Shown: positions 1 to 9,092, counted from the first letter of the stretch. The stretch is DNA of 64,000 nt from Leptothermofonsia sp049200465 (GCF_049200465.1 NZ_CP120836.1:4588001-4652000), one strand, 5' to 3'. A program made the numbers and translations. Notes: generated by a model not told the origin, from the letters alone.

Positions 1-31
1 TCCCCCCATCCTGCTGCCAGGAGCGTAAACC

Positions 32-172
32 TCAATGGGGGTAACCATTCCCAGGGGGGGCAGGCACCATCTCGCTGCGAAAATCAAGAATTTGCACGAT
101 CAGCAGGTAGGCAATGCTGATGGCAATGGCGATCGCGCCTGTAATCACAGCAATAACCTTAGACCGATCCAT
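32..172 (-). CDS. small single-span membrane protein
   Basis: A 46-residue protein if translation starts at the ATG at 172 (MDRSKV); in-frame ATGs at 193 and 229 would add up to 19 residues. Residues about 6-26 form one hydrophobic helix rich in Ile and Ala, followed by a short polar tail. It is divergent from the ABC ATPase gene, so the two may share the roughly 100-bp spacer as a promoter region. Small one-helix proteins of this type are common in cyanobacteria, but I do not recognise a named family. No function can be assigned. Confidence 0.5.
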   Translation of the reverse strand: MDRSKVIAVITGAIAIAISIAYLLIVQILDFRSEMVPAPPGNGYPH

Positions 173-271
173 AACCGCTCCGAACGTCTCCATCCACAGT
201 GTATAGCAGGGTACTATGGGGTAGGCCAACCGATGGAAACTTTTAGGCGACCGGATATATCTAAAAGATCT

Positions 272-1264
272 ATGGAATCTGTTAATCAGGAAGCAACCGA
301 ACCAACCGTTGAACCAACTGTTGCCAAACGTCCAGCGGTTGTGGAAACCTATGAGCTGCGAAAGACCTACCGAACTGGATTCTGGCTCACTCAGAAAATT
401 GTTTCCCTGAAAAGCTGCACTTTACAGGTGTTCGAGGGAGAAACCTTTGGCTTACTGGGTCCAAACGGTGCAGGTAAAACAACATTGTTGAAAACGTTGC
501 TGGGTATTACTCGCCCATCGGGAGGTAAGGCCAAACTGCTGGGGGAACCCGTGGGCGATCGCGCCATCAAACAACGGGTGGGTTACTTGCCTGAAAATCC
601 CTATTTCTATGACTACCTCACGGGATGGGAAATTTTGCAGTTCACAGCTGGATTGTTTCGCATTCCCCGTTCTGTGCAGAAGCAGCGAATTCCCGAATTG
701 CTTGACCTGGTGGGACTGGCCCATTCCGCCGCCAAGAAAAAGCAACTGCGGCAATATTCCAAAGGGATGCTGCAACGAATTGGCATGGCACAGGCACTCA
801 TTAACGATCCAGAGGTGGTGTTTCTGGATGAACCCATGTCTGGGTTAGATCCCATGGGCCGTTATCAAATTCGGGAAATTATCCTGTCACTAAAATCCCA
901 GGGACGGACAATTTTCTTCAATAGCCATGTACTGTCAGATGTGGAAATGATTTGCGATCGCGTCGGCATTCTGGCTCAAGGCGAACTCATTTGCATGGGC
1001 TCGTTGCAAGAACTATTGGGTACAGCCGATACCTACTTCGTTAAAGGCAAGGGTGGCAGTCTGGATGTTCTCAAAAAACGGATGACCAATTTGGGATTTC
1101 AGGATGGCTGCTGGTATGGGCATTTGCAAGGCGACCCCTACGATTTTCTGGCAACACTTAACCTGATGGGTGCCCAGATTTTAACGGTAAACCTGTCACG
1201 CCCCACTTTGGAAGAGTTTTTTGTTCAGCAACTGCGCGATCTCGGCATCTATACCAGCAGCTAA
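272..1264 (+). CDS. ABC transporter ATP-binding protein
   Basis: A 330-residue ATPase of the CcmA/NatA-like (ABC-2) group, expected to pair with a membrane permease that is not in this window. Visible motifs in order are Walker A (GPNGAGKTT), the signature (YSKGMLQR), Walker B (VVFLDEP) followed by the D-loop, and the switch His in FNSHVLSD. A C-terminal extension of about 80 residues follows, as is usual for ABC-2 exporters. The open frame runs upstream to 35, but the ABC fold begins near residue 25 of the protein starting at ATG 272; ATG 233 is an alternative. The substrate cannot be predicted. Confidence 0.88.
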   Translation: MESVNQEATEPTVEPTVAKRPAVVETYELRKTYRTGFWLTQKIVSLKSCTLQVFEGETFGLLGPNGAGKTTLLKTLLGITRPSGGKAKLLGEPVGDRAIKQRVGYLPENPYFYDYLTGWEILQFTAGLFRIPRSVQKQRIPELLDLVGLAHSAAKKKQLRQYSKGMLQRIGMAQALINDPEVVFLDEPMSGLDPMGRYQIREIILSLKSQGRTIFFNSHVLSDVEMICDRVGILAQGELICMGSLQELLGTADTYFVKGKGGSLDVLKKRMTNLGFQDGCWYGHLQGDPYDFLATLNLMGAQILTVNLSRPTLEEFFVQQLRDLGIYTSS

Positions 1265-1305
1265 AACTCGAAACTCATCTACCCATCCACCCATCTATAG
1301 CTGTC

Positions 1306-1418
1306 TATAGCTAGATTAACCAGGCTTAGGACGGAGTGTAGGTTCCGCCCCTGGTAGGGGGCGAAGCCCCCACTCCCTCTCTAATTCCAATGTCCTAACG
1401 CACTTGCGTAGAGCTATA
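1306..1418 (+). repeat. family A miniature element, copy 1
   Basis: A 109-bp copy between TA dinucleotides (1306-1307 and 1417-1418). It starts TAGC and ends CGTAGAGCTA, with inner inverted boxes TTAGGAC and GTCCTAA and a GC-rich palindromic centre (GGGGGCGAAGCCCCC). It lies between the ABC gene and the amylase remnant and has no coding capacity. Confidence 0.8.
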
Positions 1419-1432
1419 ATACAACAGTTTAG

Positions 1433-2907
1433 CTAAGAAAAATGTTGCAAAATGCAGCCACTTCGGGGTGGCAAAGCGATTTGTAAAATGGCACCCTCCG
1501 CATCCTGGCTCCATTCAAATTCAGCCGGGCCAAATAACTGCTGGTTAAATCGAGACTTCAGCCCCACCGCTGCTGGAATCACACTTGCTTTGGCCGGAGC
1601 AGTGCCAATATTTACAGCAACCAGCAATTCCTTATCGCCTAAAACACGGGCAAACACATACATTGTGACTTCAGCAAAGAGAACTCGATAATCCCCTGTT
1701 CGTAAAGCAGGATAAGCATGACGCAGGGAAATGAGTTTGCGGTGATAGTCAAGAATTTCTCGATCCCAATCCGATTCCAGGGGAAAGCCCCGGCGAGAAT
1801 CGGGATCCAAAGCTCCCGGTAAGCCGACTTCATCGCCGTAATAAATACTGGGAGCACCGGGAAATGTGAGTAGCAGCAGCGTTGCGAGTTCTACGCTGGC
1901 TCTGTCACCCCCTGCAATCGTAATCAGCCGTGCGGTGTCATGGCTTGCCAGTAAATTCAACTGGGTTAGCTGAATCTCCCACGGATACAGGTTCAAAAGC
2001 TCCTGAATTTTTTCAGCATACTCTTTTGCAAACAATGGGGGGTAGGGTTGGTAGGAGCGATCCTGAACTTGTTCCATGACAACGCGATCGCCTGCCGTAA
2101 ATGCGATCGTCGGTGCTGCAAACAAATAATTCATCACCCCATCAAACTGGGTACCATCCAGCCATTCCCGCGAGTCGCCCCACACTTCGCCCACAATGTA
2201 GGCTTCCGGGTTGATGGCTTTGACGCGATCGCGAAACTCCTGCCAGAAACCGGGAGCTTTCACCTCAAATGGCACATCCAGTCGCCAACCATCGATACCA
2301 AACTTAATCCAGTGTTCGGCAATTTCCATAATGTATTCCCGCACCTCTGGATTGTCGTGGTTGAACACCGGTAGTGCCCGGTTTCCAGCCCAACCCTCAT
2401 AATTGGCCGGGAACTCTCCGTTGTACGGCGACAAGGGCCAGTCATGAATTTTGAACCAGTCCACCCAGGGAGAGTGGGGGGCCATTTTCCAGCACATCAT
2501 GGAAAAAGAAAAAGCCCCGACTGGAATGGTTAAACACTCCATCGAGAACCACTTTAATATTGCGCCGATGGGCTTCATCCAGCAGATCTTTGAAGGCAGA
2601 ATTACCGCCCAGCATCGGATCAACCTGGTAGTAATCGTGGGTGTGGTAGCGGTGGTTGCTGGCGGATTGAAAGATGGGAGTGAAGTAAATGGCATTGATC
2701 CCTAAATCCTGCAAGTAATCCAGCCTATCGATGACGCCCCACAGATCGCCACCCTTGTAGCCCTGAAGCGTGGGCATCGCATTCCACTCTTCCCACGTTG
2801 CATTTTTTCAACAGCTTCTTATGGGGATGCTGACTGCGGGCAAAGCGATCGGGAAAGATTTGATAGAAAACCGCGTGTTTAACCCAATCAGGTGTTTGAA
2901 TTTGCAT
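1433..2907 (-). pseudogene. GH13 alpha-amylase/neopullulanase-like gene with two frameshifts
   Basis: Three overlapping frames together encode one glycoside hydrolase family 13 enzyme of about 490 residues. The N-terminus begins MQIQTPDWVKHAVFYQIFPDRF at 2907. Catalytic regions are all present: DGVFNH, GWRLDVP (nucleophile Asp), IVGEVW (acid/base Glu) and LLASHDTARL. The first break is at a run of six A (minus strand; 2803-2808) and the second at six C (2476-2481). Removing one base from each run gives an uninterrupted 491-codon frame. Such enzymes cleave alpha-glucans or maltodextrins, fitting glycogen turnover. Either the gene is recently inactivated or both runs are miscounted; intact catalytic residues favour the latter. 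Confidence 0.8.
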
Positions 2908-3102
2908 GAGTTGGTTTGAGCGCTTCAGTTGCCCAGGGTACAGGCAATGTTGCGAGATGTAACCTAACCTGTGGGAGAGTTGTTGCTCTGAATAGCCGTG
3001 AATACGATAGCCCCCATCTCGTCCAGTTTCCCACTACTAACTCTAGCAGCAGGGCAAAGTCTGGTTGATTGCAGGTGACAAGAACCAGATGGGCGATCGC
3101 GG

Positions 3103-3180
3103 GTTTTGCTGAAAAGCAGCATGAATCGAAACGAAGTTTCAATCATACAGCATCCATTTCATACCCAGATTCAGTAATGC
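3103..3180 (-). repeat. family D palindromic element, copy 1
   Basis: Ends TTTTGCTGAA and TTCAGTAATGC are imperfect inverted repeats. Inside is a long imperfect palindrome around GAATCGAAACGAAGTTTC. Related copies lie at 19426, 20005, 24944 (partial) and 29957. It is in the opposite orientation to the copies at 20005 and 29957. Confidence 0.7.
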
Positions 3181-3204
3181 TCAAATTTCTGATGAAGAGT
3201 GGGC

Positions 3205-3307
3205 GAAGCAGTAGAACAGGCTCAACGACAGGCAGAAGATGAGCGACAAGGAATTCTTACTGATGAAATTGCGAGAGTTTGGAGTTGACCCAGAGACTTT
3301 ACTGTAG
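3205..3307 (+). pseudogene. C-terminal remnant of an Uma2-type gene
   Basis: A short stretch reads EAVEQAQRQAEDERQ and then, after a frame change, KLREFGVDPETLL and a stop at 3305-3307. A Glu/Gln/Arg-rich coiled tail ending in a KLRExGxDPxxL motif is typical of one group of cyanobacterial Uma2 (DUF820) proteins. Nothing of the nuclease domain remains. It sits between a family D and a family B repeat, so the locus has been rearranged. The identification rests only on the tail motif. Confidence 0.5.
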
Positions 3308-3344
3308 CGAAACTGTAGCGAAAGCTACGAGTTATAAACAGGAA

Positions 3345-3441
3345 TAAGTAGGTAGTCATGATTAATTGTCAAGGGAGTAGAGGGGGTGAAACCCCCTCTA
3401 CTCCCGAAATTATCCTTAATTTAATTGTGCCTAGCTACTTA
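3345..3441 (+). repeat. family B miniature element, copy 1
   Basis: A 93-bp element between TA pairs at 3345-3346 and 3440-3441. Its ends AGTAGGTAGTCATGATTAA and TTAATTGTGCCTAGCTACT are inverted repeats, and the centre is a near-perfect palindrome (GGGAGTAGAGGGGG / CCCCCTCTACTCCC). It ends 35 bp before xdhC and could influence its leader. Confidence 0.8.
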
Positions 3442-3476
3442 GTTGGGCGAGGTAGCAATACCTTTGGAGTAACAAT

Positions 3477-4514
3477 ATGCTTGAGTTTTATCAACAAATG
3501 GTTTGTGCCCTGCGACAAGGGCCGATTGTTCTGGCGACAGTCATTCATGCTAAAGGATCGGTCCCCAGGGAAGTGGGTGCGAAAATGGTAGTGTGTTCGG
3601 ATGGGACAATCATTGGCACGATTGGTGGCGGTGCAGGAGAAGCCAAGGTGATTGACCAGGCTCATCAGGTGCTGGTAACTGGAAAGAAACATTTAACGGA
3701 AATTGATCTCTCTGGAGCCCCCCAACGGGAAACCCAAGGAATCTGTGGCGGAGTAATGCAGGTTTGGTTAGAGCGCTGGCAGGGGGAACCAGCCCTTGCA
3801 CTTGTCAGCCAGATTGTTGAATGTTTAGAGTTAGGACAAACGGCAGTGCTGGTAATGCCATTTGAGGATTCGCGATCGCCTTATTTAGAACTCTCCCCCC
3901 CTCCCACTCCCTATTTCCCACTCCCCCCTTCCTACACTGAACCCCTCATTCCTCCTCCAACTCTACTCATTGTTGGAGCCGGTCACTGTGCAGTTTCTCT
4001 GGCGCAGATAGCTCATATCGCTGGCTTTCGTGTTATCGTGCAAGACGATCGCCCTCAGTTTGCCAATCGCCAACGTTTTCCTGACGCTAGTTGCATTCTG
4101 GCAAAGCCGATTGCCGAAGCGCTCCAATCCCTGCCAGAAATTGCCCAACTTTATGTGGCACTGGTCACACGCGGCCTTACCTATGATCTGGAAGCTTTGC
4201 AAATTCTGATGGGACGTTCCACTCAATATATTGGCATGATCGGTAGTGAAAAACGAGTTAGAACCGTTTTTCACACCTTACAACAGTCCATAGGGGCATT
4301 ACAGGCAACAAATCTTCTTCAGCAGATCCATGCACCAATTGGTCTGGATATTGGTGCCTTAACTCCCGCAGAGATTGCCATCAGCATCTGCGCCGAATTG
4401 ATCAAAGTGCGGCGGGGAGGAACGGGGCGATCGCTTTCCGAGCGAATCCATCTGCCCAAACAATCCGCCAACGGCTCATCCACTCCTTCAATTCCATCAG
4501 AATATGCCCAATAG
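3477..4514 (+). CDS. xdhC: XdhC/CoxI family maturation protein
   Basis: A 345-residue protein of the XdhC/CoxI family, which binds molybdenum cofactor and helps load it, in sulfurated form, into xanthine dehydrogenase-like enzymes. The N-terminal XdhC_CoxI domain carries VIHAKGSVPREVGAKM and GTIGGGAGE. A proline-rich linker near residues 140-160 leads to a C-terminal Rossmann-like domain (LLIVGAGHCAVSLAQ). ATG 3477 is preceded by GGAG at a suitable distance. The gene overlaps the next one by 11 bp, indicating an operon with the MobA-like gene. No hydrolase structural subunits are in this window. The linker sequence resembles the C-rich spacers found elsewhere here. Confidence 0.9.
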   Translation: MLEFYQQMVCALRQGPIVLATVIHAKGSVPREVGAKMVVCSDGTIIGTIGGGAGEAKVIDQAHQVLVTGKKHLTEIDLSGAPQRETQGICGGVMQVWLERWQGEPALALVSQIVECLELGQTAVLVMPFEDSRSPYLELSPPPTPYFPLPPSYTEPLIPPPTLLIVGAGHCAVSLAQIAHIAGFRVIVQDDRPQFANRQRFPDASCILAKPIAEALQSLPEIAQLYVALVTRGLTYDLEALQILMGRSTQYIGMIGSEKRVRTVFHTLQQSIGALQATNLLQQIHAPIGLDIGALTPAEIAISICAELIKVRRGGTGRSLSERIHLPKQSANGSSTPSIPSEYAQ

Positions 4515-5115
4515 TCCGCACAGCAGTAGTAAACCCTGGGCGATCGTCCTTGCGGCTGGAGCTTCAACCCGCATGGGAAGATGCAAAGCGGAATTACCCT
4601 GGTTGAACGGTACCACTTTGCTTTCTTACCAGGTTGAGCAATTGCTAATGGCAGGTATTACACCAGTAGTTGTTTTTGGACCACACAATGCCCGACAGCA
4701 AACCGGGTTGATAAAGTGTCAGGTTGTCATTAACCCCCACCCGGAGACTGGAAAAGTCAGTTCGATTTTGGCCGGGCTAAAGCACATTCCCAGAGATTTT
4801 CAAGCGTTGATGATTGTTGCAGTGGATCAACCCCGTTCCCAATGGATTTATCAAACATTGTTGCAGGCACACCTGTCAACGAATGCGCCTGTTACAGCAC
4901 CCACTTATCAAGGACGCATCGGGCATCCCCTGGTCTTTTCAACGGCGGTTTGGATATCTTTGGACTGTTTGAGCGAAGAGACCCTAGGATTGCGTCAGGT
5001 TATGCAAATGTTTAGCGAACACATTCAGTATGTCGAATTCAAGACGGCTGACGTTCTGATGGATTTGAATACTCCTGAATGCTATGAAGAAGCTCTTCTA
5101 CGTTATTTCTCCTAA
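4504..5115 (+). CDS. MobA/MocA-like nucleotidyltransferase
   Basis: A 203-residue NTP transferase of the molybdenum cofactor cytidylyl/guanylyl-transferase type. The nucleotide-binding signature AIVLAAGASTRMGRCKAEL is at the N-terminus, and MIVAVDQPR carries the metal-binding Asp in the usual place. It overlaps the end of xdhC by 11 bp, so both products are probably made together and act on the same cofactor: this protein adds a nucleotide to molybdopterin and XdhC delivers it. CTP versus GTP use cannot be told from sequence; MocA-type (CTP) is more likely beside xdhC. Confidence 0.85.
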   Translation: MPNSPHSSSKPWAIVLAAGASTRMGRCKAELPWLNGTTLLSYQVEQLLMAGITPVVVFGPHNARQQTGLIKCQVVINPHPETGKVSSILAGLKHIPRDFQALMIVAVDQPRSQWIYQTLLQAHLSTNAPVTAPTYQGRIGHPLVFSTAVWISLDCLSEETLGLRQVMQMFSEHIQYVEFKTADVLMDLNTPECYEEALLRYFS

Positions 5116-5197
5116 ACGTTAAATTTCTATTTGGAGGACTGTTTGTTTAGTTGATTGGCGATATGTTTTTGTTAAGGTCGTCACTCGAATCAAAACG

Positions 5198-5935
5198 ATG
5201 TCTACTGCCACGATTGAAAACATTGATGCCAGCACCCTATCGACCGAAGAGAAATATGCCTTTGCAATTCTATCGAATCTGCCGGTTGAGGAAGTCAACC
5301 AGTTAAAGCAGCGGCTGAATCTGGGGAATCCGGGGGTGATCGGTCCGGGAACGCTGAGTGCATTTCTCCAACTTTGCAAAGAGCGAGGATTGGATCTCTC
5401 AGAGGCTGGAGTCAATGCATTCAAGGAAAAACACCACCTGAACAATAGTGGCCTCTATCAGGGGATGATTGGACCACAAACGGCGGGAGTTTACTTTGAT
5501 GAAATTTGGGGCAGTCGTGGGGATGTTGTAGAAGCAGAGGGTGATTTTAACCGGGCGATCGCAACAGCAGCTGAAAAGCTACTGGGCATGTGTACGATGG
5601 ATGGACCCGATGGAGGCAACAACGCCTGTGCCTGGTCGCTCAATCGAGTACTGGCAAAAGCAGGTATCCCCGCCCTCGGCGAAAATCCCAATTACGTCCC
5701 TTCGCTGGTAGAAGCTCTGCGTAATGGGCGAGGGATAGAAGTTTCCAGAGAAGAGGCAAGAGCAGGCGATCTGGTGGTCGCTTACGGCGAGGCTCACATT
5801 GGAGTGGGGCTGGATGATGGTTGCAAGACGGTACTGTCAAATTCTTCTTCTAGAGCCAGTTTCCGCTGGGAGTCTGATACCGACTTCAATGGTTCTTACG
5901 GAGGACCCAGCACCATCTACCGATTGTTGAAGTAG
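5198..5935 (+). CDS. peptidoglycan-binding/NlpC-P60-like cysteine peptidase
   Basis: A 245-residue protein without a signal peptide. Residues about 15-105 contain two helical stretches resembling peptidoglycan-binding modules (LKQRLNLGNPGVIGPGTLSAF and a second ending GMIGPQTAG). Residues 115-245 look like an NlpC/P60-type cysteine peptidase: a candidate catalytic Cys in NNACAWSLN, a GDLVVAYG strand and a candidate His in AHIGVGL. It resembles phage or bacteriocin-like endolysins and may cut cell-wall peptides after release by lysis or special secretion. The family call rests on these motifs only. Confidence 0.6.
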   Translation: MSTATIENIDASTLSTEEKYAFAILSNLPVEEVNQLKQRLNLGNPGVIGPGTLSAFLQLCKERGLDLSEAGVNAFKEKHHLNNSGLYQGMIGPQTAGVYFDEIWGSRGDVVEAEGDFNRAIATAAEKLLGMCTMDGPDGGNNACAWSLNRVLAKAGIPALGENPNYVPSLVEALRNGRGIEVSREEARAGDLVVAYGEAHIGVGLDDGCKTVLSNSSSRASFRWESDTDFNGSYGGPSTIYRLLK

Positions 5936-6029
5936 AGTAGCAAGAATTCTTCTAGTAAACCATGGTCAATGACGACTTCATTTAAATCAGGTTAAAGCCT
6001 GAACTACAAACATTGTGAAATTTTTAAGC

Positions 6030-6112
6030 TGGTCTACCAAGTTGGGGAGTAGGGACGTAGCCCCTACTCCCTCTCTAATTCCAATGTCCTAAAGCACCCG
6101 CGTAGAGCTACA
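6030..6112 (+). repeat. family A miniature element, diverged copy 2
   Basis: The right half matches family A (CTCTCTAATTCCAATGTCCT and CGTAGAGCTA); the left half is shortened and diverged. It occupies most of the 355-bp spacer before ppgK, in which I see nothing else. Confidence 0.65.
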
Positions 6113-6290
6113 GAACAATCAATCTGCTCTAAGACAGAAGTTAAGCTGTGGATTCGTGATTAAGGTGATCGAAGAATCCTGGCTAATGTATTAATGCTTG
6201 GTGCTCTGAAGCCTCTTTGTCGGTATGTTGCCATCTGAGCTAGAAGAACTGTGGCCTGAGTCAGTACGGGCATAGTTACGAAATGGTCCT

Positions 6291-6995
6291 TTACTCACGC
6301 CACAGAGCAATTCCGCCCAGTAAACCGGAAATATTGGGTACAACTTTGACTTTAGACGGCAACTCCACCGTAATAAATTTCGTGTTGCCGCCACCGATGT
6401 AGAGGGTGTCGTAATTGAACAGCCGTTCCAAAGCCGCGATCGCCCTCAGTAGCCGTTCATTCCATTTCTTTTTGCCAGTCGTATCCAGGGCTTCCCGCCC
6501 CAACTGCTGTTCGTAGGTTTCACCTTTACGAAATTCGTGATGCCCCATTTCCAGATTGGGTACCAATCGGCCATTCACAAAAAGGGCTGAGCCAAGTCCG
6601 GTTCCCAGAGTAATCATCAATTCAACCCCTTGACCCGCGATGGATCCCAGTCCTTGCATATCTGCATCGTTAATCACCCGCACTGGTTTTTCCAGACGGG
6701 AGGAGAGCGTACCTGCCAGGTCAAATCGGAGCCAGTCTGGATCAAGGTTGGCTGCCGTGTAGATGACTCCTTCTTTGACAACCCCCGGAAAACCAACAGA
6801 GATCCGGTCAAACTCCTTGCCTGCGGCCAGTTGACGAATGATATCGATAATTGGCTCAGGTTTAGCAGGATTAGGCGTATTGAGGCGATCTCGCTCCGTC
6901 AGTGGGTTGCCGTCTTCGTCCAACACCATCACCTTGATGCCGCTGCCACCAATATCCACCGCGAGTGTTTGGGTGTGCTTACTCTTTGCAGCCAT
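6291..6995 (-). CDS. ppgK: polyphosphate glucokinase
   Basis: A 234-residue ROK-family kinase that phosphorylates glucose with polyphosphate (and often ATP). The phosphate-binding motif DIGGSGIK is at the N-terminus; the catalytic Asp lies in INDADMQGLG; the second phosphate loop is TLGTGLGSAL. EMGHHEFRKGETYEQ is characteristic of the PpgK branch. Length fits short bacterial PpgK proteins. It would feed glucose from glycogen or maltodextrin breakdown into glycolysis. It lies 27 bp downstream of the coiled-coil gene on the same strand and could be cotranscribed. Confidence 0.9.
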   Translation of the reverse strand: MAAKSKHTQTLAVDIGGSGIKVMVLDEDGNPLTERDRLNTPNPAKPEPIIDIIRQLAAGKEFDRISVGFPGVVKEGVIYTAANLDPDWLRFDLAGTLSSRLEKPVRVINDADMQGLGSIAGQGVELMITLGTGLGSALFVNGRLVPNLEMGHHEFRKGETYEQQLGREALDTTGKKKWNERLLRAIAALERLFNYDTLYIGGGNTKFITVELPSKVKVVPNISGLLGGIALWRE

Positions 6996-7022
6996 AGATT
7001 CTGATCTTTCAAGATTGCCTGT

Positions 7023-7631
7023 TTAATCAACCCATCCCAAATCCTGGTCTGATAGCCGCCCCGGTGAATCCCCAGATGGAAAAATGGGATGATTCAGCGA
7101 TTCAGCCTGACGCTGGACAAGTATTTCACGTTGCACCAGAGCCGTGCTGGGTTCTACAGTGGGGGTAGAAATGTCAGCCCGCGGTTGAGGTGTCTGGACA
7201 GAGTGCAGTTCTTCTCGCAGCTTTGTGTTTTCTTCTGCCAACTGGAGGGCTGCCTTCTTCGCCTGTTCCAATTCGATTTTGAGCGAATCGACCTTTGCCA
7301 GATCAGACTTTAGCGTTTTCACTAATGCTTCCTGGGTATCCAGTGCTGATTGTAAGGTGGCAAGTTCCTGCTGGAGGGTGGTTTCTCGTGCTTGCGATCG
7401 CTCCAGGGCAGCTTTCAACTCATCAAGCTCTTCTTCCCTGCCAGATCTGTTTGCTTCAGCCGATTCTACAGGCTTAGATGGGGCGGGCGATTGCTCAGCA
7501 GGTTTGCGGGAGCGAGCAGCGGCTGTACTTCTCCGCTTTCCGTTACTGGTAACCGAAGCTCCCTCTGCTTCACCATCGGTAGACTTTTGTGCTTCCTCGC
7601 GCAGCAAGTCTGATAATCGTTTCCTCGCCAT
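7023..7631 (-). CDS. coiled-coil partner of ParA ATPase, McdB-like
   Basis: A 202-residue protein starting at ATG 7631 (MARKRLSDLLREE); the upstream in-frame ATG at 7643 is less likely. The first 75 residues are basic, Ser/Pro/Ala-rich and probably disordered; residues about 70-150 are a heptad-rich coiled coil with many Gln, Glu and Leu; the tail ends with a single Trp (LGWVD). This layout (charged disordered N-terminus, Gln-rich coiled coil, C-terminal Trp) matches what is known of McdB, the adaptor that positions carboxysomes. It lies 65 bp downstream of the ParA gene on the same strand. McdB is inferred from context and architecture, not from sequence comparison. Confidence 0.6.
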   Translation of the reverse strand: MARKRLSDLLREEAQKSTDGEAEGASVTSNGKRRSTAAARSRKPAEQSPAPSKPVESAEANRSGREEELDELKAALERSQARETTLQQELATLQSALDTQEALVKTLKSDLAKVDSLKIELEQAKKAALQLAEENTKLREELHSVQTPQPRADISTPTVEPSTALVQREILVQRQAESLNHPIFPSGDSPGRLSDQDLGWVD

Positions 7632-7696
7632 ACCTGCCTCCACTTCCGTAAATCATTGGCCATTCACAACCCTCTTCCACTCTACTCCCTACTCCT

Positions 7697-8344
7697 TCAC
7701 CTCTTCCAATCCCTCTGAATTTCCTCCACAACTCGCCGGTAGTCTGCCTCCGCTTCTCGCGAATTCTTGCCGCGCCACTGACTGATGGCAACCCCATCCA
7801 GTGCCGCTCTTTCATGGGCTTTGTAGGCTCGAATAAACGCATTACAGGCGGGGATGCCCAGTTCCAGAAGGGTATTCTGAGCTTCCAACGCTTCATTTAA
7901 ACTGCGTGGATCAACCCGTGTCAGCAAAACTCGATGGGCAACCTGCTGAGGTATCACCGCTTCTCGCACAGTTTCAATCAGGGCGGCCAGATCCATAGGG
8001 GCGGGTGGTGTGGGCAAAACAACGTAATCGGCAGCGGGAACAACGGCGGCCAGGGCATCGGAGTCAAGGGCTGGGGGAGTGTCTACCACCACCACTTCGT
8101 AGTTATCCAAATCCCGTAGCTTCCTCAGGAGGGTGGGATCGGTTTCCTTGGCCAGATCAAATCCCATTGCTTTGTTCCCCCGTTCGACCCACCAGGTTGC
8201 AGAACCCTGGGGATCGGCATCGACCAGTAGGACGCGGTTATTTTCGGAGAGAGTGGCTGCCAGGTTGATGGCAGTCGTCGTTTTGCCCACCCCCCCTTTG
8301 CCGTTCAAGACGACCAGGATTTTGTTTGGATGGGACGACTTCAT
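7697..8344 (-). CDS. ParA-family ATPase, McdA-like
   Basis: A 215-residue ParA/MinD-type ATPase with a deviant Walker A (KGGVGKTTT), a VDADPQGSATWW switch and VVVDTPPAL. It has no helix-turn-helix extension and no ParB neighbour; its partner is the downstream coiled-coil gene, so it belongs to the orphan ParA group that positions protein cargo on the nucleoid. In cyanobacteria the type 2 McdA/McdB pair, which spaces carboxysomes, has this organisation and a classical KGGxGKT box. Another cargo or a plasmid-like function is possible. Confidence 0.8.
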   Translation of the reverse strand: MKSSHPNKILVVLNGKGGVGKTTTAINLAATLSENNRVLLVDADPQGSATWWVERGNKAMGFDLAKETDPTLLRKLRDLDNYEVVVVDTPPALDSDALAAVVPAADYVVLPTPPAPMDLAALIETVREAVIPQQVAHRVLLTRVDPRSLNEALEAQNTLLELGIPACNAFIRAYKAHERAALDGVAISQWRGKNSREAEADYRRVVEEIQRDWKR

Positions 8345-8429
8345 AGATGACTCCTCACAGTTCCACGGCTTGACTATACCGCGTTATTGAAAATTCGCCA
8401 GTAGAAGTCGAACGAATCTCAACAGAAGG

Positions 8430-8532
8430 TATAGCGGTAGTCATTATGGTTAGGACGGGGTGCAGGGGTGGAACCCCTGGCTGGGGCTCCCTCTCTAATT
8501 CCAATGTCCTAACGCTCCTGCGTAGAGCTATA
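8430..8532 (+). repeat. family A miniature element, copy 3
   Basis: A 99-bp copy between TA pairs at 8430-8431 and 8531-8532, beginning TAGCGGTAGTCATTATGG and ending CGTAGAGCTA. It is the first of three repeats in the 748-bp spacer between mcdA-like and the next gene; 8800-9092 holds nothing I recognise. Confidence 0.8.
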
Positions 8533-8559
8533 TTAATCGGGCGCGGTAATAGTGAAGTT

Positions 8560-8636
8560 CCCCCGGTTTGCCAGTGAAAGAGTGGCGTAAGCTATGCTTT
8601 CAGACCAAACAAAAAACCTGGAATATTGATTTTACC
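8560..8636 (+). repeat. family G repeat, copy 1
   Basis: The stretch from GTTTGCCAGTGAAAGAG through CCTGGAATATTG is closely similar to 38912-38992 over about 65 bp. Both copies lie next to family A/C elements. No coding potential is visible. Confidence 0.5.
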
Positions 8637-8679
8637 TGGGATAAATTGCACTTATAACCAAACCCTCAAGAGAGCCAAT

Positions 8680-8795
8680 CAGTAGCCAGACGCAATTAAA
8701 TTAAGAATGATTGGGGGTGGAGGGGGTCAAATCTTCTAGCCCCCACACCCCCTTAAACCCAATGTCCTAAGCAACCTGGCGACAGCCATATATCT
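8680..8795 (+). repeat. chimera of family B left end and family C right end
   Basis: It begins AGTAGCCAGACGCAATTAAA, as in family B, but ends AATGTCCTAAGCAACC then GACAGCCATA, as in family C. The GC-rich centres of the two families are similar enough to allow recombination between them. Confidence 0.6.
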
Positions 8796-9092
8796 ATTTA
8801 GTGTTAGTGGGCATGGAGGGTGAAAAGGTGATGGCATGATGAGTGTGAATGTTTGAACAAACGGCTGGCTGGGTAAACTGAGATTGTAGGTTGAACGATG
8901 ATGATTATTCTCCAAAAAGCTTCATGGTCTGATCTGTATAGGAGTGTGTCTCAGAAATGCTGCCCCGATCTTTAAACTTTTTCCTTCCCCAACTGGGTAT
9001 GTCTTAAGAAACAGCACAGGTAGTTTGATGCTCCTCCCTGAATCGCTGCCGTCTGAAATGTTTCAAACCACCCTTAAATAGGTTGAAACGCC

